Positions 42,837 to 50,441 of a stretch of 64,000 nt of DNA are shown here, piece after piece. The notes below the pieces were generated by a model. It did no database searches. It was given only the letters and a program-made list of their open reading frames with translations, and was not told the origin of the DNA. The stretch spans positions 1-64,000 of the forward strand of contig NZ_FMCU01000001.1 of assembly GCF_900091525.1 (NCBI RefSeq), given 5' to 3'. Numbering within the stretch: the first letter of the stretch is position 1; every line of letters starts with the position of its first letter. The DNA is from Micromonospora matsumotoense (lineage in GTDB: Bacteria > Actinomycetota > Actinomycetes > Mycobacteriales > Micromonosporaceae). The position numbers and the translations under genes were made by a program.

Positions 42837-44164
42837 TACCACCCGACCCGGTCGATGATGTGTGGGTCGAGCCCGGCGGCTTCCAGCCGGTCCAAGGTGT
42901 CGGTGCGCAGCGGCGTGTTCGGCACGGCCCGCTGGCCGGGGCCGGGCTTCCACACCTCGTTGGAGATCACGTCGCGGCCGTCGAACCCCACCACCTCCCG
43001 GACGCTCGACACGACGCGGGTCTTGTCCGGGGACCAGTTGAGCTGGACGACCAGGTTCAATGATTCGGCGATCAGCATGGCGCTGGCTTCGAACGTCAGC
43101 CGTTCCGGGGCCTGGACGGCGTACATCATCAGCCGGGTGAACGCCTGGACGCTGGAGCTGGCGTGCACGGTGGCGAAGGACCCGTCGTTGCCCTGGCTCA
43201 TGGCTTTGAGGAGGTCGATCACTTCGTCGCCGCGGGCCTCACCGACGATGACTCGGTCGGGGTCCATCCGCAGCGCGGTGCGAACGAGGGCAGACATCGA
43301 CACTGCTCCGACCCCTTCGAGGTTCGGGCGGCGGGCCTGCAACGCGGTGACGTTCGGATGGGCGATGGAATCATGGAGTTCCAGCTCGAAGCTGTCCTCG
43401 ATCGTGATCAGCCGCTCCTGCGGCGGGATCGCACGAGCGGCTGCCCTGGCGAGAGTGGTTTTGCCGGTGTTAGTGCCGCCCGAGAAGATCACGTTCAACT
43501 TGGCGCGCATCGCGGCCTGGATCACCCGGCACAGCGGCTCATCGAGGGTGCCCTTGGCCACCAGGTCATCGAGATCGGCGTTGATCATCGTGGGGCGGCG
43601 GATCGACAGCGCCGGGCGGCGTGACACCGACATGACGGCGCACAGCCGGGACCCGTCTCGCATCCGCATATCCAGGACTGGGCTGGTCCGGTCGAAGGTG
43701 CGTTCCTCACCGCGGCCGGAGAAGTCGTCGCCGAACGCCACCTCGGTGGCCAGCGCCCGGATCATCTCGATCAGCGCCTCGTCGGTTTCGGCGATCGGCG
43801 GGCCGACCTCTGCTTTGCCGCCGGTGAACTTGATGAACACCTCGTCGCAGCCGTTGGCGTGCACGTTTTCGATGTCGGGGTTGTCGAGCAGTTGCTGCAG
43901 GCCACCCGCGCCGATGATGTGGTCGATGACCGCGCGGGCCACCCGTGCCTCGACGCTGGCCGACAGCGGTGCCCGCCCTGCGTCCAACGCCTGTCGGGCG
44001 TGGGTGTCGAGCGCTTCGCCGGTGTACTGCTCGGCCAGCCTGCGCCGTTCGGCGGCGGGCAGCGGGCCGCCCCCGGCGTGCCCGGCCAGAGCCTGGGCGA
44101 CCTGGGCGCGTAGGTCGGCGACGAGTTCGGTCTCGGGTAGGACGCTGGTCGACGGCATAGTCAT
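42836..44164 (-). CDS. tadA: TadA/CpaF-family pilus assembly ATPase
   Basis: 442 residues from ATG 44164, overlapping the stop of the tadZ-like gene by four bases. It shows the full CpaF set: the N-terminal all-helical part, VHANGCDEVFIKFTGGKAEV, SIRRP, Walker A GGTNTGKTT (229-237), the Asp box IEDSFELELHD, Walker B RVIVGEARGDEVIDLL and the His box GSFATVHASS. The enzyme hydrolyses ATP in the cytoplasm and drives pilin extrusion through TadB/TadC. All catalytic motifs are intact. Not a VirB11 of the T4SS: the neighbours are all Tad genes. Confidence 0.9.
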   Translation of the reverse strand: MTMPSTSVLPETELVADLRAQVAQALAGHAGGGPLPAAERRRLAEQYTGEALDTHARQALDAGRAPLSASVEARVARAVIDHIIGAGGLQQLLDNPDIENVHANGCDEVFIKFTGGKAEVGPPIAETDEALIEMIRALATEVAFGDDFSGRGEERTFDRTSPVLDMRMRDGSRLCAVMSVSRRPALSIRRPTMINADLDDLVAKGTLDEPLCRVIQAAMRAKLNVIFSGGTNTGKTTLARAAARAIPPQERLITIEDSFELELHDSIAHPNVTALQARRPNLEGVGAVSMSALVRTALRMDPDRVIVGEARGDEVIDLLKAMSQGNDGSFATVHASSSVQAFTRLMMYAVQAPERLTFEASAMLIAESLNLVVQLNWSPDKTRVVSSVREVVGFDGRDVISNEVWKPGPGQRAVPNTPLRTDTLDRLEAAGLDPHIIDRVGW

Positions 44165-44859
44165 CGGTGGTCACCTCCTGCGGGATGGGCTTGTGTGGCG
44201 AGGGACAGTGCCAGCGCTCGCGCGGTGGCGGGCAGGTCCACGCGGGTCCATGCTTGGCGGGCGCGGCGGGTACCGGCGATGACCTCGGCGCTGCGGCGGT
44301 CCCACGGCAACTGCGCGACCAGCGGCATGGGCAGCCCATCGAGGTCGTCACGCGCGTAGGCGAGCGGACCGACCGTGACCAGTTGCGCCCGCTCAACCGG
44401 TATCTCCGCCAGGGCCACCCGCAGAAGCGACAGCACATCGCCGCCGGCCACGACAAGCACCGCGTCCGCCAACTCCAGCAACGGCAAGGCAGGTGAGCCG
44501 GGCTCCAGACGGCCGACGTCCACAAGGGTGGGGCGTTCCTTGGCCCACCGGGCGGGCTCGGTGTCGGCCAGCAGCCCGATCGCCGCGCTGGCTTGCGGGC
44601 GGCCGGCGGCAGCGAGCACCGCGTCGACGCCGAACGGCAGCCGAGTGGTGTGCTCGGACAGGTCGACCTGACCTGTACGGCAGGCGTTGGCCAGGGACGC
44701 CAGGCCGGGATTGTCCGGGAGCCGGTGCCAGCCGCCGAGGTCGCCACCCGCCGGGTCGGCCTCGATCAGCAGCGCGGACTCGCCAGGCCATACCGCCGCC
44801 AACGTGGCGGCGACAGTGGTTGCCCCGCCTGACTTCACGGATGCGACAGCGACCAACAT
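44161..44859 (-). CDS. TadZ/CpaE-like MinD-family protein
   Basis: 232 residues from ATG 44859; the longer frame to 44985 lies inside the upstream gene. The fold is MinD/ParA-like: LVAVASVKSGGATTVAATL at the start, LLIEADPAGGDLGGWHRL with the switch Asp, and LVDVGRLEPGSPALPLLELA. The P-loop is degenerate: KSGGATT lacks the Lys normally before Thr in KGGxGKT. Atypical P-loops are known in TadZ proteins, which localise the pilus machine at the pole. Position between cpaB and tadA agrees. Confidence 0.75.
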   Translation of the reverse strand: MLVAVASVKSGGATTVAATLAAVWPGESALLIEADPAGGDLGGWHRLPDNPGLASLANACRTGQVDLSEHTTRLPFGVDAVLAAAGRPQASAAIGLLADTEPARWAKERPTLVDVGRLEPGSPALPLLELADAVLVVAGGDVLSLLRVALAEIPVERAQLVTVGPLAYARDDLDGLPMPLVAQLPWDRRSAEVIAGTRRARQAWTRVDLPATARALALSLATQAHPAGGDHR

Positions 44860-44860
44860 G

Positions 44861-45514
44861 TCAGCCCGCGACCACGACGAGGGACAGCTCCGAACCCGCC
44901 CCGGCCAGCTTCGTTGCGTCGTCACGGGCCAGCAGGAGCGAGACGACGGTGGTGCCCGAGCCATCCACGCCCGGCACGACCTCAACCACCGTGGCCGGTA
45001 CCGACACCGGCGCCGCAGGAAGACCCGCAGCTTCCGGGCTGCCTTCCTTGGCGACCGTCACCGCCAGCACGTGACTTCCGGGGGCGATGCCCGCCGGGAC
45101 ACGGCCCGGCTTTAGAGCCGTGGCGACCACGGCCTGTCCGGCATCGGGCCAGCTGGCCGGGCCAAGCTGCGACTCCGACAGCAGCGTGCCCGCAACCAGC
45201 GGAACCGCAGGGCTACGGCCGATCACCTGCTGCGCCAGTCCCGCACGCACCAGCGGCACGCTCGGGTCGGGCACCACCCCGACGATCCGTAGATCGTCGG
45301 CGCTGATGGGTTGCCCGGCCGCTACGGGCCGGGCGACCGCAAGCACCTGCACACGGGCGTCACCACCCAGCTGGACAACAGCGAAGATGCCCGCACACAA
45401 CAAGACCAGTAAGAATCCACCCACAAATAGCGACCAGCGTCGCTTCGGCTGCGCCGTCCCATTTATGGTCGGCCGTGCCGGTGTAGCCCTACGCGTCTCG
45501 ACTGCCGCAGTCAT
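44861..45514 (-). CDS. cpaB: CpaB/RcpC-like SAF-domain protein
   Basis: 217 residues from ATG 45514. A single helix (RRWSLFVGGFLLVLLCAGIF, about residues 25-45) anchors the protein. An SAF domain at about 55-120 (VLAVARPVAAGQPISADDLR, PAVPLVAGTLLSESQLG) is followed by an extracytoplasmic beta domain with VPAGIAPGSHVLAVTV. This is the Flp pilus assembly CpaB family; SAF domains in this family are thought to bind peptidoglycan or carbohydrate. It is the first gene of the Tad operon, behind the intergenic region with the GTAC palindromes. Confidence 0.8.
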   Translation of the reverse strand: MTAAVETRRATPARPTINGTAQPKRRWSLFVGGFLLVLLCAGIFAVVQLGGDARVQVLAVARPVAAGQPISADDLRIVGVVPDPSVPLVRAGLAQQVIGRSPAVPLVAGTLLSESQLGPASWPDAGQAVVATALKPGRVPAGIAPGSHVLAVTVAKEGSPEAAGLPAAPVSVPATVVEVVPGVDGSGTTVVSLLLARDDATKLAGAGSELSLVVVAG

Positions 45515-45588
45515 GGTTTATCGCCCCCGTGAAAAGTCCGAATCTTTGTCGTACCCGAGCGCGGAGAGTTGTCGCCACGGACAAGTGA

Positions 45589-45620
45589 GTACGTAGGGCC
45601 TCTACGTACAATCTGTACGT
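45589..45620. promoter_or_regulatory. GTACGTAG-CTACGTAC palindrome plus extra GTACGT
   Basis: GTACGTAG (45589-45596), GGCCT, CTACGTAC (45602-45609), then TGTACGT at 45614-45620. It lies 75-106 bases upstream of the Tad operon start at 45514 and upstream of the divergent regulator gene at 45794, so it can control both. A related palindrome GTGTACGTACAC occurs at 46226-46237. Confidence 0.5.
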
Positions 45621-45793
45621 TCGTCGCGCCCGTGCGCCACGAGCTAGTACGACGCAAGTTCGCAGGTCAGGACATGTCCGGACTCGTCATAGCCCGTAGA
45701 GTCGATGGCCAGTCGGCCGAACGGAGCGATTGCCTTGCCCTCCAAGGCATGACCGGCGATATGATTTGCCGCTCTTGATCGACGAATGTCACG

Positions 45794-46213
45794 GTGGCAA
45801 CTCGCTCGAAACTTGCACATGGGGGGATAGAGATTGACATCGATGCCCTAGTCCGGATTGCCGACCTGTTCCGCTTCCGCTGGGACCCAGCGGTCCTCGC
45901 GGTCTTGGCCGAACAGCCGAGCAGGTACCGGGCGCTTCACGCACGGCTTGAGACACACATCGGTGAGCACGTGGACGACAACGCATTGACGCGTAGCCTC
46001 CACAGGGCCACCCGCTCCGGCCTCGTCCGGGCGGACAGCAAAAGTTCTGGCAGCCGCGTCATCAACACCTACGCCCTGACCGACCTGGGCCGGGACTCCC
46101 TGGCGACCTACGAGGCCATCGCCGCGGTCTACGCGCACGTTCACCTTCCCGAAGACGCGTGCGACGGCAGCTGCTCGATCCACACGCGGCAGCGGGCGGA
46201 ACGCGCGGCGTAA
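45794..46213 (+). CDS. Winged-helix transcriptional regulator, HxlR-like
   Basis: 139 residues from GTG 45794. The core matches the HxlR-type winged helix: FRWDPAVLAVLAEQPSRYRA, then VDDNALTRSLHRATRSGLVR and the wing with VINTYALTDLGRDSL. The C-terminal part has HLPEDACDGSC with two Cys and a His, a possible redox or metal site. It is divergent from the Tad operon and directly upstream of a lipoprotein gene, and GTAC palindromes stand on both sides. It is therefore the best candidate for the regulator of the Tad locus. Which signal it senses is not visible. The start is uncertain because no strong RBS precedes GTG. Confidence 0.7.
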   Translation: MATRSKLAHGGIEIDIDALVRIADLFRFRWDPAVLAVLAEQPSRYRALHARLETHIGEHVDDNALTRSLHRATRSGLVRADSKSSGSRVINTYALTDLGRDSLATYEAIAAVYAHVHLPEDACDGSCSIHTRQRAERAA

Positions 46214-46225
46214 GGCACTGACAGC

Positions 46226-46237
46226 GTGTACGTACAC
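46226..46237. promoter_or_regulatory. GTGTACGTACAC palindrome, candidate operator
   Basis: A perfect 12-base palindrome, itself inside ACAG...CTGT flanks, between the regulator gene and the lipoprotein gene. Shares the GTACGTAC core with the site at 45589-45620. Confidence 0.5.
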
Positions 46238-46308
46238 AACTGTCGGTAGCGCGCCGCCAAGCCCTGAGGTAGGAACGAAGCTCGGGGCCTCTCGCGTTGG
46301 AGGGCAAC

Positions 46309-46893
46309 ATGAAACGCACAACCATTCTGATAGGACTGTGCTCGGCAGCGGCACTCACGGTGCTGCTTGCCGGGTGCACACACGACGACAATCCACCGAC
46401 CACGCTTCCCGCTTCGGCGGTGCCGACATCCGCGGCGGCGAGCCCCTCGGCCGCGGCGGCCGCGGCGGCCGAGACCGCCGACCAGGCCAAGCAGCACGTG
46501 ATCGACGCATATGTCGGCATGCAGACCGCCTTCGAGAAGGCCAGCGCAGCCAGTGACCCGGCACACCCGGATCTGCCCAGGTACGCCACCGGAGCCGCCC
46601 TGACCAAGCTGGTCGCGGGCTTGCAGGCCAGCAAGGAACAGGGGCTTCTCGGCCGCGGGCAGACCATCTTTCACCCACAGGTCGCCTCGCTGGCGCCACC
46701 GACGGCGCCGACAAAGGCATCCGTGCAGGACTGCATGGACAGCAGCAAGACCGAACGCTTCAAGGCCGACGGCAGCCCATACAAGGACTCCCCGGGCGGC
46801 CTGCGAGCCGTCCTCGCCGACGTCGAGCGAATCAACGGGGAGTGGAAGGTCACCTCGGTAACCATCAGGGGGGTGGGGTCATGCAAGCTCTAG
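46309..46893 (+). CDS. Lipoprotein, unknown function
   Basis: 194 residues from ATG 46309, five bases after GGAGGG. The lipoprotein signal is clear: KRTTILIGLCSAAALTVL, then LLAGC, which puts the lipidated Cys near residue 23. An Ala/Ser/Thr/Pro linker of about 40 residues follows, then a helical/beta soluble domain (AKQHVIDAYVGMQTAFEKAS, VASLAPPTAPTKASVQDCMD, INGEWKVTSVTIRGVGSC) similar in outline to small secreted proteins of actinobacteria. The coding end overlaps the start of the next gene, so the two form an operon with the regulator upstream. Confidence 0.75.
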   Translation: MKRTTILIGLCSAAALTVLLAGCTHDDNPPTTLPASAVPTSAAASPSAAAAAAAETADQAKQHVIDAYVGMQTAFEKASAASDPAHPDLPRYATGAALTKLVAGLQASKEQGLLGRGQTIFHPQVASLAPPTAPTKASVQDCMDSSKTERFKADGSPYKDSPGGLRAVLADVERINGEWKVTSVTIRGVGSCKL

Positions 46894-47747
46894 CGCCGCG
46901 CCTGCTGGCGACCATCGCCGCAGCTCTGGCGATGATGGTCGCGGTCGCGGCTCCAGCACAGGCAGACCAATGGGGTGGCGTCGACTGCCAGGCGACGCCA
47001 GCCGATTCTCGATGCACAGTCACGGTCACCTACACCGGTGCTGGCGGGGGTAGCACCGGTGGCGGCGGCGGCAATGTCGTCTGCAAGATCGGCGCCGAGG
47101 TCGTCGAGTGCCAGAACGGCTTCGGGTGGCTGGGCAGCGACAGCTGCTACTACGGCAAGGACGCAGGAGGATTCCTGCCCGCCAACCAGTGGATCAAGTC
47201 GTGCATCGACCCGGCGACCGGCGATATGACGGGCTGGGGCGTCGTCACACTGTTCCAACCTCCTGCAGCCCTCGGCGTCATCACTCAGCAAGCCATGGAC
47301 AACCTCGCCATACCGCGGCCGGTCATCGCGGCCAGCCCGGCGCTCACCACGCAGCAGTTCGTCCACGTTCCTGTCTGGTGGTGGGTGCAGCCCGGCTGGT
47401 GGCAAACGCAGACCGCGAGTGCCTCGGCCGGCGGCCTCACCATCACCGCCAGGGCGGTCCCACGGAAGATCACCTGGTACGCGGGTGATGGCAGGAACAC
47501 CGTCTGCACCGGTCCCGGCACCCGATGGACCGCCTCGACCAGCCCCACAGCACCGTCACCGACCTGCGGTCACACCTACAGCACGACGTCGGCTGACAGC
47601 CCTGGCGGCAAGTTCACGGTCCGAGCCGTAGCCACGTGGGACGTTAGCTGGAGCGGCGGCGGCTTCTCCGGTACCGAACCCAACATCACCACCACGACGA
47701 GTGCCAACGTCACCGTCACTGAGTTGCGAGCGGTTATCACGAGCTAG
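46881..47747 (+). CDS. Secreted protein, unknown function
   Basis: 288 residues from ATG 46881, overlapping the lipoprotein gene by 13 bases; GGGGTGGGG precedes it. The signal peptide (RLLATIAAALAMMVAVAAPA, cleavage near AQA-DQW) is followed by a Gly/Ser/Thr linker, then VVECQNGFGWLGSDSCYYGK, a Trp-rich patch (VHVPVWWWVQPGWWQ) and a Cys-containing beta domain with CTGPGTRW and PTCGHTYSTT. Paired Cys suggest disulphides. Proteins of this form commonly stand next to Tad or wall-associated loci in actinobacteria, but no activity is known. Confidence 0.75.
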   Translation: MQALAPRLLATIAAALAMMVAVAAPAQADQWGGVDCQATPADSRCTVTVTYTGAGGGSTGGGGGNVVCKIGAEVVECQNGFGWLGSDSCYYGKDAGGFLPANQWIKSCIDPATGDMTGWGVVTLFQPPAALGVITQQAMDNLAIPRPVIAASPALTTQQFVHVPVWWWVQPGWWQTQTASASAGGLTITARAVPRKITWYAGDGRNTVCTGPGTRWTASTSPTAPSPTCGHTYSTTSADSPGGKFTVRAVATWDVSWSGGGFSGTEPNITTTTSANVTVTELRAVITS

Positions 47748-47776
47748 GTCCGTACCGCTCCCAGGCAGATGTAGTC

Positions 47777-49135
47777 TTACCGCTTTCGCTTACTGCGCTT
47801 CTCCTTCCCCTTCGCGGAACGCTTCGCCTTCGAGGTCCACTTCTTCCTAGGCCGAGTGGGTGAGCCAACAATTCTGGAACCAGACCAGAGCTCTTGAATC
47901 GCCTCCAGTTCACCCGGCTCGAATTCCACCATGCCCGAAACTCGCACCATAGTCGTATCCCAAGGCCTCAAGCCATCGGAGCGAGGAGTTAACAGGACAC
48001 CCACCGAAGCTAACTCCTCCGTGGTGCCGGTAGATTCTCCAAACTCATGATGCCGCATCATCACAAAAGCCGAGAAGCCGTGCCGAACACTCTCATCAAG
48101 TTTGTTGCTCGCCATGAATATAAGCTGTGGCTTCCCCGGGGGAAAGCGGAAGGTCCGCATCCGCCACATGACATGACCTTCCGGAGCTTTAGCAACCTCG
48201 TCAAGCATGACAAGGAGCGCGCGAGCCAGTTCGGTTCGCTGCTGCACCGGCAATTGGTCAATCTCAGCAAGAACCCCGACGCGGTCAGCTTCAGCCGCGT
48301 TGCCAGGGAGAGGACTAGTGGCGATGTCCTCCAAAATAATCCTCAATAAGGAGTGCGAATGAATGTCCTCCGCTCCCGCAGGCGCCTTCGGTAACAGCGG
48401 AGCGGAATATCGCTTGCCCTTACCAACAACCTCCGGTGCCAGATCTTCAGGCGTAGCGTCCTCATCTGCCTGAGCAAGCTCATAATAGCGTACGGGTTCG
48501 CGGCCGAGCGCAACCGGGCTCTGGTCGGCTACTCGTGAGATGTAATCAACGACCGCATGTGTCGATCGCAACTGAGTGAACAGGAACTCCCAGTCACGGC
48601 GAGTAAGAGCAACGGCAGGAAGGTCAGGGAATGGGTTGCAAACGACCACATCATCGGGACATACCGGGTGGTCAATGACGACTACCGACAGCCACTTGTA
48701 CCGGGTTCCATCGATGTCTACCTCCCTGCCCCGCAGGTTCACGAGTGTGGCCGGCGCGCCACGTAGAGAACGCACAGTTCCGCGCGCTTGCTTGAAAGCC
48801 TTTAAACCATTCTTCTGAATCCAATTGGCTTCTTTGACAAGCTCCCCTTCGGGGAGGCTCCGGCTCTTAACCTGCACAACAACAGCACGCGCTCCCGCCA
48901 ACAGGATTCCGTCGCCCAGCTCTCGGCCGCCTGATCCCAACTGTCGGATCACTGGGCGGTACACGAAATCAGGCAAGCCCCATCGCGCGGCGGCCGAACG
49001 GGTTGCGTCTTCTGCCGCGTCCCCTCGGGGAATTCCTTCCACTAAGGGGCTAGCGTTCGGAACATGCCTTACCGCTATACCATTTGGCGTTTCGACAATT
49101 AGAGTCAGAGGAGGAGTTTCAATGTTTGACGACAT
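47777..49135 (-). CDS. Probable PD-(D/E)XK nuclease-like protein
   Basis: 452 residues from ATG 49135 with AGGT a few bases upstream. Residues 60-92 read VIRQLGSGGRELGDGILLAG then AVVVQVKSR: Asp75 and the QVK at 88-90 have the spacing of a PD-(D/E)XK catalytic core, with Glu72 nearby. The rest is not recognised: a globular region of about 250 residues (LARALLVMLDEVAKAPEGHV, PQLIFMASNKLDESVRHGFS) and a very basic tail (KRSAKGKEKRSKRKR), likely to bind nucleic acid. The composition is less GC-rich than its neighbours, suggesting recent arrival. A lone defence-type or restriction nuclease is possible; other uses of the fold cannot be excluded. Confidence 0.6.
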   Translation of the reverse strand: MSSNIETPPLTLIVETPNGIAVRHVPNASPLVEGIPRGDAAEDATRSAAARWGLPDFVYRPVIRQLGSGGRELGDGILLAGARAVVVQVKSRSLPEGELVKEANWIQKNGLKAFKQARGTVRSLRGAPATLVNLRGREVDIDGTRYKWLSVVVIDHPVCPDDVVVCNPFPDLPAVALTRRDWEFLFTQLRSTHAVVDYISRVADQSPVALGREPVRYYELAQADEDATPEDLAPEVVGKGKRYSAPLLPKAPAGAEDIHSHSLLRIILEDIATSPLPGNAAEADRVGVLAEIDQLPVQQRTELARALLVMLDEVAKAPEGHVMWRMRTFRFPPGKPQLIFMASNKLDESVRHGFSAFVMMRHHEFGESTGTTEELASVGVLLTPRSDGLRPWDTTMVRVSGMVEFEPGELEAIQELWSGSRIVGSPTRPRKKWTSKAKRSAKGKEKRSKRKR

Positions 49136-49279
49136 CTTCTACCTTGGACCGAGGGGTTCGTAGTGCAAGAGCAGGTCAAGCCAACCACTTAGGCCAGCCC
49201 TTGTCGAGCGAGATGGCCTACTACCGAAGACGATGGCGAGCCCACACTGCTCTGAAGCCCCGGATAGGGCCCACCTGCG

Positions 49280-49600
49280 GCTAGGCCGGGTCCGAGGCTG
49301 AGCAAGGTCGTCGGCGTGCCGGTGCTCTCGAGGATCGCGGCGGCTGCGGTAGCGGCCGAGGATCCGCCAGCACTCGAAGTGTCCAACGGCGTGCTTGACC
49401 CGGACGCGCTGTGAGTGCCGTTTGCGGGACGCCCTGTGGGCGGTGATGACGCTCGGCGGCAGGGAGGGCTGGCGTTTGCGCTGCTCGGGCCTGGGGGTGT
49501 GATCACGCCGCCGGTGTCCCCTGGCAGCCGCCATCGGCGACGACCTGCATGCCCATGGGGCGTCCAGGAGAAGGTCGACCAATCCAGCGGCTGGCCTGGG
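49280..49600 (-). pseudogene. IS5-type transposase remnant, frameshifted
   Basis: On the minus strand VVADGGCQGTPAA in one frame, then RPEQRKRQPSLPPSVITAHR and RKRHSQRVRVKHAVGHFECW in another, follow the C-terminal half of DDE_Tnp_4-type transposases. The final Glu is replaced by Lys (VRVKHA instead of VRVEH). No ends are visible. A decayed remnant. Confidence 0.6.
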
Positions 49601-50180
49601 TGACAACAATGCACCGAGCCCGGACGTGTCTCGCCGTTGAATAGCAGCTAACCGGTGGATCGCAGACAATCAGAGCTTTGAGTGGTGTTGAGTCAGAGGC
49701 CTTGCTGGACACGAACTGGCCTCAACCTGCTCGACCCGCGATCGGCCGACGGACACGGACGGTGGCGTCCGTCAACGCCTGCGGGTGGCGCCTCAGGCAG
49801 ACCACCACATAGGCGAAGGGTCCGGAGCCGGACCCCCGCGCGCCACGCAGCCCTGCCCGGCTAGCGGCGGCCGGAGACGGTCATGCTACTACCCGCCACC
49901 GCGGACCTACCTCGTTGACCAAGCCCTCAATCACAGAGCGAGACAAGCCCCAACCACTGATTCCTCGTGATCCGAGCACCCACCGTGACGCAACAACGAT
50001 CTACAATACTCAAGGATTCGCGACCACGCAGGAGGTCAATTAGACAGGGCCCTGCCGAGATCCCCCGTTCTCGGCAGGGCCTTGCCTTATCGACAACATA
50101 ACGATCCACCACACAAGCCGATCGAGCGCCTGCTCGGTCGGCTTATTCGTGCCGCATCGAAGGCGAAAAGGAGGTTCCCC
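49601..50180. other. Gap with a hairpin, no gene seen
   Basis: 580 bases between the IS remnant and the small gene before the recombinase. Open frames are short and unsupported. A perfect hairpin is at 50048-50081. The part 49900-50180 is less GC-rich and should contain the promoter of the recombinase unit, and possibly element-end sites. Confidence 0.4.
50048..50081 (+). terminator. Perfect 13-bp hairpin
   Basis: GGCCCTGCCGAGA (50048-50060), loop TCCCCCGT, TCTCGGCAGGGCC (50069-50081), followed by TTGCCTT. It lies 100 bases before the start of the small gene, with no gene ending close upstream on the plus strand, so it may shield the recombinase unit from outside transcription. Confidence 0.5.
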
Positions 50181-50441
50181 ATGACTCGATCACTGGGCGC
50201 GAGAGCGCCGCCAGCACCGGCAGGAAACAGATTGAATAGTGAACCCGAACACTGCGAACCGACCAATGAGAACTACAATACAAACGGACAGAAACACAAT
50301 CCTGAGACCCTATGCGTCATCCTGCCCGACGTGCCACCCACGTTTGACCCACCGGCCGCCACGGCACTGCTACGCCTGCTACTCGACGTCCGAGACAGGC
50401 GCAGAACCTTGAAAAACATCCGACAGATGGAGTCTGAATGA
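50181..50441 (+). CDS. Small protein translationally coupled to the recombinase
   Basis: 86 residues from ATG 50181, with AAGGAGG six to seven bases upstream, one of the best RBSs of the window. Polar and Asn/Pro-rich in the first half (NRLNSEPEHCEPTNENYN), then LPDVPPTFDPPAATALLRLL and a basic/acidic tail (RDRRRTLKNIRQ). Not recognised. Its stop overlaps the ATG of the serine recombinase by four bases. A recombination directionality factor or other recombinase partner is a reasonable guess from position only. Confidence 0.6.
   Translation: MTRSLGARAPPAPAGNRLNSEPEHCEPTNENYNTNGQKHNPETLCVILPDVPPTFDPPAATALLRLLLDVRDRRRTLKNIRQMESE

Noticed and set aside
42836..44164. TadA considered as VirB11 of the T4SS
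   Set aside because: All neighbours are Tad genes and the sequence motifs fit CpaF; the T4SS here, like other Gram-positive ones, has no VirB11.
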